In this document: positions 45,252 through 64,000 of the stretch, one piece after another
Position numbering within the stretch: the first letter of the stretch is position 1
Layout of the letters: every line of letters begins with the position of its first letter
Assembly (NCBI GenBank): GCA_949825025.1
Contig: OX463784.1
Coordinates: forward strand, 12,223,283 to 12,287,282
Origin: Siphlonurus alternatus
Taxonomy: Eukaryota; Arthropoda; Insecta; Ephemeroptera; Siphlonuridae
Reading direction: 5' to 3'
Length of the DNA: 64,000 nucleotides
Position numbers and translations under genes: made by a program
The notes under the pieces: model-generated
Seen by the model: the letters and a program-made list of their open reading frames with translations, nothing else
Told to the model about the DNA's origin: nothing
Databases searched by the model: none

Positions 45252-47332
45252 GTATGTATAATTTTCAGACTGTCACATTTAAAAATAACAGTTGCTTAAA
45301 GATTACTAAAATAATGCTGACTTCAAATGTTATTATTTTGAACTACTGAAGAGCAGTGATAAGTGATTTTGAGACTTATTAATCCAACCACCTGTTGATT
45401 CCCTCAGCAATCTTCAGCACTAGGATTTTTTTAATAAAAGTTTTCAAGCGAAACAAAAATTTTATGTACTATCAAACTATCTGTAATAAGAATATCACCC
45501 ACCACCCAGCCCCTAGCATATATATATATATAATATATGCTGTGGTGATCCAGGGGCAGATTAGGAGGGGAGGAGGACAGCGAGAGAATGGAATCTGCTG
45601 GGGTCTGCGGAGGTGGGCGTGGACAGGATTGAGAAGTTCAGAGAGCTGGTGACCTCAAGCAAGACACAAACTGTGAGCCATAGTGGTGTAGCCACAACTG
45701 CCGCAGTATAAACTAATCTTTACTTTACAGACCCCCACCTCCCTCCCACTTCAAATTTTTGCTATAGATTTAACTTGGATTTTATTATTTCAGAGCCCAT
45801 GTGATAGCTACAGACCTGCCAGCTGTGATACCTCACCTAGAGAAGAATTTGTTGGCCAATCAACAAGCTGTGATGAGCAGCGGAGGCAGCGTCACTGCTC
45901 GTGATCTCGAGTGGTCTGAGAATAATTCAGATCTCGCCCCACCAGATGTCATCCTGCTCTCCGATTGTGTCTATTATGAGAAGGTATATAATTATATATA
46001 CAAAGCATCCACTACATTTTAAATTTTTGTGTTTAATTTTGTTGCAAATATGTATTTACTGTATACAGTGTATTAAAGTAGAGTGAGCGATTGCATTTTT
46101 TTTAATATTTTATTTTCTAAAAATAGTTTAAGCTGCCCTCTATTGAGAAATGAAAACCAAAAAATTCCATCTCAAATAGTTTCACCACAAAAAAATCCCA
46201 AAGTTGGTGTTTCGGAGGCCTTTGACGTGCAGCCTTATGCCTTATGGAACATAAAACCGCGTTTTACTCCAACATTTTCTGAACTATGCTGCCATTTAAA
46301 AAATACCTACGTAATCTATGATGAATTCTTTAATGGATTTTTAAATAAAAAAAAAAAAAAAAAATTACGGAGCCGTTTTTTCGGAAAAAAATCTTTAAGT
46401 TTTTGCGGGTTAATTCCCATGAGGATTTTCATGTTTTTTTTCCCAAGAAAATGACCCCGTAAAAAAATTTTTTTATTTGAAAATTCATTAAAGAATTCAT
46501 CATAGATTACGTAAGTATTTTTTAAATGGTACCATAGTTCAGAAAAAGTTGGAGTAAAACGCGGTTTTATGTTCCATAAGGCTGCACGTTAAAGGCCTCC
46601 GAAACACCAACTTTGGGAATTTTTTGTGGTGAAACTATTTGAGATGGAATTTTTTGGTTTTCATTTCTCAATAGAGGGCAGCTTAAACTATTTTTAAAAA
46701 ATAAAATATTAAAAAAAAATGAACTCTCTCACTCTACTTTAATTATATATCAAAAAAATTCTTTGGTAAAAAGGCAACTTTTTTTTTTCCTTTATTAATT
46801 TTGATTCAGTCTTAAAAAACAGATTATACTGTGATTTTAAAGCTAATGTTAGGTGAGAGAGAAAGGATTGCCAAGGATTTGAGAGAAACTCCCTCTCCTC
46901 CTTCAAAATGATTCTGATATAATATATATTATAATTTCAATACAGTACAGTAGTAATTTGCATGAGCTGTACATAGGTCAAAATTCTCTTCAGTCCCCCC
47001 CCCCCTCCCCCCTTCCCGCAATGATAGAAGTGATAGATCCTCTCAGAAACTTTTTCCTCCAGCCTCTGGCTAACAACAGACATATTTTATATTTTCCACT
47101 TTTCCAGGCCCTACAACCACTAGTGGAAGTGCTATGCTCACTGAGTGGCCCCAACACGGAAGTGCTTATTTCTCAAGAGCTGCGAGAGTCGGCCACTCAA
47201 CGAGCATTGTGGGCAGAGTTCAGAGAGAGAATGGATGACATATTTGACGTAGCGTTGATTCCAAGACATCGTCAACATCCAGTTTACTTCTCTTCAGATA
47301 TCGTACTCATGAAACTGAGCAAGAAGAAGTGA
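45025..47332 (+). CDS. VCPKMT: Protein-lysine methyltransferase VCPKMT / METTL21D
   Basis: Three exons, 45025-45251, 45794-45983, 47108-47332, giving 213 residues and TGA; animal homologues are near 220-230. A seven-beta-strand SAM-dependent methyltransferase. Visible: the VVWDAALVLSAY entry motif (residues 30-41), SAM motif I IELGSGVGCVSL (59-70), AHVIATDLP (77-85), and the family catalytic stretch DVILLSDCVYYE (127-138). SDCVYYE is closest to VCPKMT, whose known substrate is Lys315 of the AAA ATPase VCP/p97; other METTL21 members (HSPA8, eEF1A types) are the alternatives. The start is the ATG after the shared promoter and gives a typical N-terminus. Head-to-head with FMR1. Intron 2 carries a 670-bp palindromic transposon. 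Confidence 0.88.
45545..45715. other. GC-rich block in VCPKMT intron 1, unidentified
   Basis: A GC-rich segment (ATCCAGGGGCAGATTAGGAG ... GTGGTGTAGCCACAACTGCC) within an AT-rich intron. It does not fit the VCPKMT frame as an exon. Probably a transposon relic. Confidence 0.35.
45794..45983 (+). CDS. VCPKMT: VCPKMT exon 2
   Basis: Acceptor TTATTTCAG, donor GTATAT. Encodes HVIATDLPAVIPHLEKNLLA and DVILLSDCVYYEK. Confidence 0.92.
46073..46742. mobile_element. 670-bp palindrome flanked by TTAA in VCPKMT intron 2
   Basis: TTAA at 46073-46076 and 46739-46742 around inverted arms starting AGTAGAGTGAG; nearly the whole element is palindromic. The end pattern and layout match 11241-11893, with diverged interior. 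Confidence 0.85.
47108..47332 (+). CDS. VCPKMT: VCPKMT exon 3
   Basis: Acceptor CTTTTCCAG, stop TGA at 47330-47332. Encodes the C-terminal Rossmann strands (LVEVLCSLSGPNTEVLIS; YFSSDIVLMKLSKKK). Confidence 0.92.
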   Translation, partial: ALQPLVEVLCSLSGPNTEVLISQELRESATQRALWAEFRERMDDIFDVALIPRHRQHPVYFSSDIVLMKLSKKK

Positions 47333-47597
47333 GAAAAGTGTGATCTGTGTTCAAAGTCTATGGAAGTGATATAATTAAGATCTATGGTATTTTTGTACCT
47401 AATTTTGATGTTAAATTTTCTATTGAAATGTTAATTGTTTTTATATACTTAAAAAAAAATACTGTATATGCCATGGTTGGAACTTGATGAGAAGCAAAGA
47501 TATTTAAAAAATGTGAATTGCTTGAAATTTCTTAATTATGATAAAATTATTGAAAAAGCATTTATTAGCATAGCACAATCCCTAAAAATTATATAAA

Positions 47598-47622
47598 AAT
47601 AAACATTGTGATTTGCAATAAA
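47598..47622 (+). terminator. VCPKMT polyadenylation signals
   Basis: Two AATAAA hexamers, 47598-47603 and 47617-47622, about 270-290 bp after the stop codon. Confidence 0.6.
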
Positions 47623-48369
47623 AAATTATTAGTTGTCCAGTGTAAAAAGTACTAAAATTTGATACTTTTCTAGTACTGTTAAATTCTTAAAAAAATATAT
47701 AATAAATACAACACTTGTTACGAGTTCAAATTAATACTAAATTAGTATTATATTTTTCTAAATTTTGGTATTGTTAGGCTTGATACGTACATGTTAAAAT
47801 TTTAAATGAAACAAAAATTAATAAATCTGAAAATTGCTCATGAAATTGTTAACTATTCTTTAATTCCTCTTAAACCAACATTTTATTAAGAGCATGTTGA
47901 AATGTAAACCAATTAAATTTCAATGTCGTCATAATTTAATCCTGAAGTCTCTTAAAAAATTAAGGTTATTGCATACTTTACAGGCGCGCAGGTGAAAAAA
48001 AATCAGATATTTATTTATTTTATTTTTTTAATTTACCCACTTTGCATTTAACCGGGAAGTTTTTGGCACTCGAACAAGTATATTCAAATCTTGCATTATA
48101 ATTACGAGGCTGACCGCATTTTGTTTATCTAAATCCGTGAGAGCATGCATGCACTAACAGCAAGCTGACTTAATTATATTGACAGATATACATCAGCCGA
48201 TAGCACGCCCACATTATGTAGGTAGAAGTTATAATTCATGCACATAAGTGGCAAGTGTTCAGCAGTATGCAAAGGTGGATTTTTAGAACAATATTTGTCA
48301 AATTTTATTAATAGCAGCCATATGGCTTTTATTTGAAGCCGTGATTTTATCATCACGTGAATTTGCATT

Positions 48370-48668
48370 GGAGTACCGACCTCAATTTTTTTTATTGCAG
48401 AAATGGATAGAGGGTGCAAAGTCATGCTACTCTGATATTTTTTTTTAGAGCCTGGCAACTATTTTTTAAAAATTATTGAAAGTGCAGAAAAAGTGCCGCC
48501 TCTCTTAATAAAAGATAGGACCCAAAAGGGACGTGGATTCGAACCCGAACTCGCCAAAACTTTTTAGCAGTACTTCCCGGTCCCTAAAAAATCTGAAAAA
48601 AATCAGAGTAACATAACTTTTCATCTTCTATCCATTTCTGATATAAAAAATTTTGAGGTCGATACTCC
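48370..48668. mobile_element. Palindromic MITE, GGAGTATTGACCTCAA family (copy 2)
   Basis: Ends GGAGTACCGACCTCAATTTT and TTTGAGGTCGATACTCC; arm core ATGGATAGAGGGTGCAAAG as at 29675-29990, but the central segment is different. Confidence 0.85.
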
Positions 48669-50483
48669 GGCCATGCTTGGAATAAAAGCGTTGATTTTTT
48701 TTCCAGCAACATTATTGCAAAATCATCTATGTTTCATAGTCAATGCAAGAAGGCTCGATATACTATAAAACTCCGTGGTTCAATGAATATGAGGCCCTCA
48801 AAATCAAACCATTTATAGCGTGTATTCACGTACTTTCAAATAAAAGGTCATTGTTAAATTTCTTATCTTGTAAGGATTCTTCTTTTTCTACCGGCTGAAT
48901 GGCTTTTATCGGAGCCCTGGATCATATTATATATTTTATTTAATGCAAACTGATTGTGAGATAATTATATATATATATATATATATACACATTTATTTTA
49001 ATCATCGCTCTCTACTCTGGGGGCGTTGATTTATTCAAGCATCGCGCCTTGACGTTAGGCAACTTGTTTAGCTTTACGGCAAAGCGGGTTGCCTATACGT
49101 ACGCGTTCAAGCTGAACGGTGGGGAGCTATAAATAACCTTCTCTAAAATTTAAAATCTCCATTTATATTTTTTTATAATTATATATAATAATACCAAGGC
49201 TATTAAAATTACAATTATGAACTGTAAATAATGTTGTTATTAGACATTTTAATGTTCTAGTTTACAACTGACACGACGACCTTATTAGTACGTGTTATTA
49301 AAAAGTTTTATATAATTAAATTCTTACGAGTTTCTCAAACTCTTGGGGTTTACACTATATATTTATGTAATATGTCTTTTATGTCTATTTAATAAATACA
49401 TACATTTTAAAAAAATACATCAATAAAATAGACACACAATTCACACCATGTAGGAGCTAGGGGTGCCATAAACTGATGAAAGGACATATAGTCATCCACC
49501 CACTTTTAAATATAATATGTCCTTAATACTCTTAATAGACTACCATAGGTGCCTCAACTGCATGCCTCAAGGAGAGATCCCCCCCTTCCCTCATCTTGTA
49601 TACGCCTCTGACCTTAATTTACACGAAGTAACATATGAACAAAAAAAATATATATATTTTTTTTAATTCAGTCTTGAAACTTTTAACTCTTTTAAGATAT
49701 TAGAAATTATGTAAGAGTGAGAATTTTTTTAAGGTAACTTTTCTTTAATTAACATGATTACATCAAATGCCATAAAATTATTGCAATTTCATTAAAATTA
49801 TTGGCGCGCTTCAGTTGATTGATCTCTTATACCGATGCCGACGTAGTTGATTTGATGTACGTGGTCTTAATTTGAGCCACAGTTTAGGCGAACATATCGC
49901 ATGCCTTCATTTGGGTTAGAGTAGTGTTGCATGGCTTGTCTGAAACATTTTTTTTTTTTTACGGTTCAGTCATTATATAAAATATATTTTAATTATTTTT
50001 ATTATAAATTTTGGACATTTTTAAATACGTACATCAGTAGACACGAAAGATTTTTTTATGATCTAATAATAAAAATGAGAAAGAATGGAAACATAAAAAT
50101 ATGTAATTTTTAAAAAAAATAAGAATAAACTTACGAATTTTATTGAAGCTAGCATCGGGACAGGCCTGTAAATTTCAAAATAATTGAAAACATAAATATA
50201 TAAATAAAATATACAATTATAAATAATATAATATTATACTACATACACATGTCTCACTATTTTATAACCAAAAAAAGTGAAACATTTCATTAATTTCAAT
50301 AATTACACATTTCTGAATAAGACTGATTAACTGATTATCACAAAAAAATGTCCACTTTTAGAACAGAAGGACGCGCGAACAATGAAGCAGTGAGTATTCT
50401 TTTGCGTTGTTTATAATACAAAGAACAATTTTGCGAGCATCGGCGTATGCTTTCACTGTTTATAATTATACTCTTTTAAACAA

Positions 50484-51156
50484 TAGACCACTTGCAAAAC
50501 TGTGTTTTAGCAAAACGTAAACAAACTCATTCACCCAGGTATTGTTGGTTGTTGATTATGTGTATTTTTTCCAATACATTGGACCTTATGGGAAATTCAC
50601 ATTTTTCACACAAAAATTTCAATACGTGACATACGTATGATTTTAAAAATAAATATATCACCGGAATCTGCAGTTCTTGGTCATTTATAATATTGAAAAT
50701 TTTATTAGAAGATGGTTTCTTTATTACAATATAGTAAATTTAGTATGACACCAAATCAGCCAATTAATTGCATGGGGTAAGATACGTAACTAGGCAAACT
50801 CCAGTTTGTTGATTTTAACTGTTGCAATAATAAACAATCTGAAGCTTGCTTGTTACGTATTTTACCCCATGCAATTGGCTGATTTGGTATCATATTAAAT
50901 TTACTATATTGAAATAAAGAAACCGTCTTCCAATGCAATTTTCAATATTATAAATGGCCAAGAACTGCAGATTCCGGTGATATATTTATTTTTAAAATTA
51001 TACGTATGTAATGCATTGAAATCTGTATGTGAAAATCGTAAATTTCCCATAAGGTCCAATGTATTGGGAAAAAAATACACATAATCAACAACCAACAATA
51101 CCTGGGTGAATGAGTTTGTTTAAGTTTTGCTAAAACATAGTTTTGCAAGTGGTCTA
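50484..51156. mobile_element. 673-bp near-perfect inverted repeat
   Basis: TAGACCACTTGCAAAACTGT at the left and GTTTTGCAAGTGGTCTA at the right; arms of about 300 bp pair almost throughout around a short centre near 50810. No ORF. Ends in TA, suggesting a foldback or Tc1/mariner-type MITE. Confidence 0.85.
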
Positions 51157-51219
51157 AATAAAATAATTAAATTTGCGTGAAACTTGCCAGATTATCTTCC
51201 CTGATTGATAATCAAGCAA

Positions 51220-51225
51220 TTTATT
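51220..51225 (-). terminator. Polyadenylation signal of the OBP-like gene
   Basis: AATAAA on the - strand, about 125 nt downstream of the stop at 51349. Confidence 0.5.
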
Positions 51226-51348
51226 TAGCATCAAAATGGAGCGACAAATTAAATATATATTATGCAACAGAGGCATGCAAAATGGCAAGAGGGGATCATT
51301 TATATTACATAAGTATATACGCCCTTCTTGTATTGAATTTACTGATTT

Positions 51349-58656
<7,308 letters not shown>

Positions 58657-58705
58657 GATGCTGCTGGCTGGAGTTTATATTAAAAGTCAATATATAAAAG
58701 CTCCG

Positions 58706-58713
58706 TTTATATA
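58706..58713 (-). promoter_or_regulatory. TATA box of the OBP-like gene
   Basis: TATATAAA on the - strand, 50 bp upstream of the ATG, so transcription would start about 20-25 bp before the start codon. Confidence 0.6.
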
Positions 58714-59148
58714 GTGAGTCTTATCAGGATATGGAAAACCTTGAACAGTTCCTGTAATTGTTATGATAATAATCAAAATATCATGCATTTTTTTTTATGA
58801 ATTTTTAAATATTTAAGATTTTTTGTTGCCTATAGCTGTTGTATAATTTTATTACATATCATATGCAACGTACGTCCGGTCATTGAGTTTGTATATTTTG
58901 TAATATTGGCACATGCCATGAAGAATGACTGAAATGTGGATACTTAAAGCAGCTTGGAAACTTACTTAATAACATATGACAATTTTTTTTAATGTCAAAT
59001 ATTCTTTAAAAAGAAGGAGATTGTATATGAGTGTATGCATGCAATGCTTGTATGAAGGATGAGAGATTGCAGTTACGAAGTTTAAGTTTATTAAATAAAT
59101 AATCTTTTGTATGGGCGGATTATATATATATATATATATATATTTACA
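58714..59148. other. AT-rich flank upstream of the OBP-like gene
   Basis: Low-complexity A/T sequence ending in a (TA)n tract (59121-59142) that forms the tail of the inverted SINE. Nothing else seen. Confidence 0.5.
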
Positions 59149-59527
59149 AGGATACACCCCTAAGAGCTTACAGCTCGCGGCGGGGTACTGGGTAGGGATG
59201 AGGTAGGGAACGGATAGTGGCCACGGCCTGCATGCTTACGCGTCCCAGCATTCGCTGAGGTGAGACTGAGGAAACCGTGGAAAACCTCAGTCAGGACGGA
59301 CACCTCTAATTTTTTTTTCAATGTACCAAAGCGCTGTCCAAAGCCTGGGGAACCACACACAAGTACATCACTGCTCTGGGTGGAAAGCGAGACGAATTTA
59401 CCCCAGGGAGGGAGCAGCGTATTTTTTACTTGAAACGGTCACCCATCCAAGTACTAACCACGCTCGACGTAGCCTGACTTCGGTGATCTAACGAGAACCG
59501 GTCAATGCACTGCGCCACGCTCGACCT
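59149..59527 (-). mobile_element. SINE with 5S rRNA-derived head (copy 2)
   Basis: On the - strand: a short leader GGTCGAGCGTGGCGCAGTGC, then the 5S-like GGTTCTCGTTAGATCACCGA to GGATGGGTGACCG, then the same body and GGGGTGTATCCTTGT end as 22301-22671, followed by a (TA)n tail. It has a little more 5' sequence than copy 1. Confidence 0.9.
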
Positions 59528-60719
59528 CATTAGTCGAGCGTGGCATATTGAACATATTAGTTCAATTCCTATAGCTGATTCTATTTTATAGGTCAATCGT
59601 TTTGCCATAATACACCTTATTTTTTACATTTTCCATATTTTTAGTACAATTTTTATATGGTGGGAGTACTGGGAGTTAAGGTGAACATATTCATATATAT
59701 GTCATTTTAAATCCCTATTCTTATAGGTGCAAAATTGGACTTGTCTAAACCTTGCCGCAATAAAGATATATTTTCTAAACGTAACATAATATTATGAATT
59801 GTTTTATGGTGTAAAAATATATAAAATAAAACATGCATCATAATTATATATATAATTTTTTTAATAAATATATGCATATACAGTAGTATATTACTATAAA
59901 ATTATTGTTACTTTTAACAGTTTTAACTAAATAGAGCTTACAATATAATATATAAGAACGTAATATACGTATATAAATTATTAAAAAAAAAAGCTACATT
60001 ATTTTAAAGTCTGCATTCTGCATGGCAGAAATAAAAAAGTTTTATATTAAATATAATATATAAATTATACATTATCTGATAAAGTTATATGCACAGCAAC
60101 AGTCATTATAATTGTTATAAAATATAATAATGAACAAAATACACTTATTTATCTTTTTATTGGAATCTATTATACATAAATATTACTAATATTTTTTTCC
60201 TATATATAGCATGTACAGTACGTCAAAATTACAGGTTCTAAAAAAATAATTGGCGTATATGTAACAGAATTCGATTTGATTTCTTTTTTTATTAAATTGT
60301 GAAGGTTAAAAGCTAGCATGGGAAGCAGGATACGAAGTATCATAAAATAACAAATAAATAACTGGAAAATGTTAAATGGAGTTTTATCAGTTCAACGAGT
60401 GTCATATAATAAAGCATTTTTTTAAAATAAATTATAATGTCATCATGAATTCTAATTGAGAAAAAATTATTACGTAATTAATATTTTTAATATTATTTTA
60501 TATTCACAAAAAAATTAGTTTACAAATAGTCAATAAATTTTTCAGTTCTATAAAAATTTAGTACTAAAAACTTTTAAGAACACTACACAGTAAGAACACG
60601 CGCGCATACTGGCCTACCAGGAGGTTGTATCGAATAGAGATAATATAGACGGTATATGGTGAAAAAGAAATCGTTTAATTGATTCTTAAATAAATTGCAC
60701 ATCAGTTAAAGCTAAAATA
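59528..60719. other. AT-rich intergenic DNA
   Basis: No coding, RNA or repeat signal recognised beyond A/T-rich low complexity. Confidence 0.5.
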
Positions 60720-60951
60720 GGGGGCATTCACAAAGTCTTAAGGCCACATTTAAGGCTCGATAATTTAAAGCTTGATTTTACACGTGTTTTTTAGAGCCAA
60801 AATTTCTGGTCTTAAATTATTGAGCCTTAAATCTGGCCTTAAAGGCTCAATAATTTAAGACCAGAAATTTTGGGTCTAAAAAACACGTCTAAAATCAAGC
60901 TTTAAATTATCGAGCCTTAAATGTGGCCTTAAGACTTTGTGAATGCCCCTT
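60720..60951. mobile_element. Double-hairpin MITE, AAGGGGCATTCACAAAG family (long form)
   Basis: Inverted ends GGGGCATTCACAAAGTCTTA. The interior holds two inverted pairs of the AATTTAAGACCAGAAATTTT type, so the whole is a palindrome of the unit seen once at 54054-54196. Confidence 0.88.
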
Positions 60952-61671
60952 AATAGTTCAATCACCGTACTGAGTGATGGCAACGCTGCCTATTGATAGA
61001 GAATTATATAATGTATAACGTATAATATTTACATTTGTTGCTACTTTTATGACCAAGGTTGACTCTGAGGAGGGTGACTTTGAGTCACCTCTAAATTCGA
61101 CGACAGTGTTGTCAGATAAACCAAACGAGTTAACTATTGGTGTTCACTTCTGCGCACTCATGCATGTTAATATAAGTGTCCCAGTATTTTTTGCACTAAC
61201 TGACATAATATTTACGACTAAATTTCCATGTACAGTTGTCGCCTCGGAAAATTTTCCTTTGCGGCCTTCTTAATTTCATATATATATAATAATATATATA
61301 ATGCATGCCCCGTTAGAATTACACAGGGAGATTAACAAAACAAGACTGCAAGTGGGAAATTTTGGACAATTTACTGTCATATTCATTGTTATATATAAAC
61401 TCGTTGACATTTCTGAGTTACACACAACCTGCAACCTAAGGCAACCTTGCATGAGTGTGTCCTATATATACGTGTAATGTATAAACTCATATAAATAATG
61501 TATGTTCATGAACAATAGTAACGTGTCAAAATAACCTATCATCATGCATAACCACAATTTTAATATCACCTGCAGAAAGAATTAAGCTACAGTTAAATTA
61601 ATTTTCATTTTAAATGAACCTGGAATTATTGATGATTTTTTTTCTGCTTTTTAATGATTTTGTCTCGGAAC
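60952..61671. other. Intergenic DNA with a repeat relic
   Basis: Contains 61245-61410, which matches 52861-53064 inverted. A 74-codon ORF at 61049-61273 has no recognised family. No gene called. Confidence 0.4.
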
Positions 61672-61938
61672 TTAAGGGTAAGGTAACGCCACCAATATTA
61701 AAAAAAATCCCTCACACAAAAATTCTGAAAAAAATTTAAAATGTTCTCCTCTACACCCCCTAGGGGATCAGTAGCTAAAATATCAGGTATACAAATTCAT
61801 GACTCAAAAACTAGATCGAATTTGTATACCTGATATTTTAGCTACTGATAGGGGTGTAGAGGAGAACATTTTAAATTTTTTTCAGAATTTTTGTGTGAGG
61901 GATTTTTTTTAACATTGGTGGCGTTATCTTACCCTTAA
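61672..61938. mobile_element. TTAA-type palindromic MITE (GGTAACGCCACC group, copy 2)
   Basis: TTAA at 61672-61675 and 61935-61938; arms GGGTAAGGTAACGCCACCAA. Lacks about 85 bp of the centre of the 15036-15389 copy. Confidence 0.9.
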
Positions 61939-63583
61939 ATAGGGATTACAAATTTTTCAGATTTTTTAGAGCAGTACGTGTAGTACACACCTTCCCCCCC
62001 GGTAATGCACTATTTAGAGTTAAAAGAAGTGTAATATAAGGAAAATAGTTTAAGAAATTGTTTTAGTGTTCTGAATTTATAATAAAAATAAATAATATTA
62101 TATAATTGTGATTGGCTGTTAGCACACATTTTAATCTTCAAATGACTCTCCACTCCTTGGTAGATTGTAATTTTTTTTTTTTTTTCAAGAACTGCCTAGT
62201 AAGTTTGAATCGGTGTCACCACTGTGGTTAAAACCAGCAGAGTCACATTATTAAGACACAACATGAAATTCACATCGTTTCATGGTGTTGCATTTACATA
62301 TATGCGCCATTTACATTGTAAGTATATGTATTGTTGACCATCAAGAAGCAGATTTTCCTTATGTTACCTCATGTGCAGATGATTCAAATGATTTATGAAC
62401 ATCCTATTTTACACCTCAGGATCGTCATTTTTTTTTATTATTTATGTTAAGCTCCTACAATTATGCAACCCACTGTGTTTGTATGTTTGACAAATTGCCT
62501 AATTTTATTTAGGGAGAGAAAGATTTTTTTTTTTAAATTTTTTCAAATTTAAAACGAAACATGAATGAAACAATAATACCATTTGCATGTCTGTTTCATA
62601 CATTGTTTATATAATATTCAGTCTCCATTTATTAATAATATGTACTAGCTGAAATATATATATATATTTTTTTTCACATTTAGAAAAAAACTAATACTGA
62701 CATTTTAAATACAAAATTCATCAAATTAAAACAGTTTAAACATAAATATTATACCATTATAACAAAATTTGCTGATAAAAATATCATTTAGCTATTTCTA
62801 TGTGAAACAGTAGGCGTATTTGAATTCACTACGTTCACATAAACGAAAAGGTTATATTGGAAATTTCCAAAAGTGATCGACGCGCAGCATTTTATACTCG
62901 TTTTTGTTTCCCATTGCAGGCTCTTCAGTATTACACTGTCATTGCAGCTGCTATATCAAATTTTAAAATATATTATTTCCGTACAAATATGCAGGACGAA
63001 ATAATTATGAGCAATATATATATTAATTATTATATATTCTATATAATCTCTATATGTTACTTAATTATAGATTAATTTTTATACTGTCAATATTTTATGT
63101 CAAATTAGTAATTTAAATTTGCTAAACTGAGAGCGTTATAATTATAATAATTATAAAATTCACAAAATACATTATACTTTGAATTCACAAAGGTCGAGTA
63201 TTTTTTAAAATTATAATACACGTACGTATGCCATTTAATGTAGTGAATTTAAATATCACACCTATCTACGAATCTATTACACTAAAAATTATATTTATAG
63301 AGTATACATGGACTTGGGATTAAAAAGACTAAACATATATGGACACGTTAAAAAAAAAAAAAAAAAAAATTAGCCGTGAAGATAGGCAACTTATTTGGCA
63401 TGAAAACGAAGCGGGTTGCATAATTTTAAGGAGCTATACAAAATCGTTGTGCTAGTCATGATCGAGGTATTAATTAAATGTAAATTGTTTTGTAATAATT
63501 TGTATTTTTCCATGCAGCTACTGCATGCATGTACCACCACTATGAAGAACATGTAGACTTGCGACTTGTTCAAACACACAATA
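61939..63583. other. AT-rich intergenic DNA
   Basis: No gene or element recognised; poly-A/T runs, and a short similarity at 63375-63440 to 49050-49095. Confidence 0.5.
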
Positions 63584-63875
63584 TGAGAGGCTTCAAGTGA
63601 TGCGCTTTCGCTGCGCAACTGTTTGTCGCTAAGGTTCATCTTGCACTTGAAAATGAAGCAAAGTGTTTTTTTAACTTTTCTCGGTTATAAATCAAGTAAA
63701 AAATCTAAATCTTGAATTATCTACTGTATTTTTCAGTTTGGACCAAAGTTCCGTAAAGGAATTTTCCCTGAAAAATCTTATTCTTAGTGAAAAAACGAAT
63801 TCACGTTTTTTTTTTTTACATAGGTTTGGTATAGCGGGTGGGATCACCGAAAAATCAGCTGACTTGAAGCCTCTA
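63584..63875. mobile_element. GAGGCTTCAAGT MITE, inverted copy
   Basis: Reverse complement of 4226-4512 over its whole length (GAGGCTTCAAGTGATGCGCT to GACTTGAAGCCTCTA). Confidence 0.88.
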
Positions 63876-64000
63876 TAGACAAGTATTTTGAGTCAAAATT
63901 TACGCAACAAATCCAGACTCTCTCCGGTACCTTTTACGTAATGTCAGGAGAAAATTACTCCTGGATTACTAGGTAAATTTTCCTTGTGAGCTTCAGAAAT

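Larger units (their letters stand above)
47623..51219. other. Intergenic DNA between VCPKMT and the OBP-like gene
   Basis: AT-rich; holds a MITE (48370-48668), a (TA)n run near 48968-48987, a GC-richer stretch at 49015-49130 resembling part of 63375-63440 (TAGGCAACTT ... AAGCGGGTTGC), and a long palindrome (50484-51156). No gene seen. Confidence 0.55.

Noticed and set aside
46083..46454. 123-codon ORF
   Set aside because: Entirely inside the palindromic element at 46073-46742; an artefact of that repeat.
48530..48560. tRNA gene on the - strand
   Set aside because: A B-box-like GGTTCGAATCC is present, but there is no A box, anticodon arm or acceptor stem at the right distance.

Overview
The window is invertebrate nuclear DNA, almost certainly insect. 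It is very AT-rich (poly-A/T runs, TA microsatellites). Genes are split into short GC-rich exons by long AT-rich introns with standard GT-AG sites. Evidence for an insect is an odorant-binding-protein-like gene and an FMR1 with the insect-type C-terminal end (LVNGTSS); the order cannot be fixed from the sequence.

Layout: (1) 1-10537, + strand: the last ten coding exons of a WDTC1/adipose homologue (WD40-TPR-WD40), 5' end outside the window. (2) 10538-18249: convergent 3' flanks/UTRs, AT-rich, with two palindromic TTAA-flanked elements. (3) 44781-18250, - strand: complete coding region of the single insect FMR1 (Tudor/Agenet pair, KH0, KH1, KH2, RGG, low-complexity tail), 15 core exons over about 26.5 kb plus a candidate 39-nt microexon inside KH2 and one GC-AG intron. 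(4) 44782-45024: a 243-bp head-to-head promoter region between FMR1 and (5) VCPKMT/METTL21D (45025-47332, + strand, 3 exons, complete), a lysine methyltransferase. (6) 58656-51349, - strand: an 8-exon secreted protein with the cysteine spacing of an odorant-binding protein (Plus-C-like) and a Thr-rich insert. (7) 58657-64000: gene-free, repeat-rich.

The four genes do not form a pathway. What links the region is a dense load of non-autonomous transposons: TTAA-flanked palindromes (three sequence groups, at least six copies), a palindromic family with 7-bp target duplications, two clear 8-bp-duplication hAT-type insertions, several TA-type MITE families, a 5'-truncated non-LTR retrotransposon with an intact reverse-transcriptase ORF, and two copies of a SINE whose head is derived from 5S rRNA. 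Several insertions are nested, so relative ages can be read directly, and two lie within about 25 bp of exon borders. All exon models were made by eye from splice sites and reading-frame continuity; each of the four coding models closes in frame.
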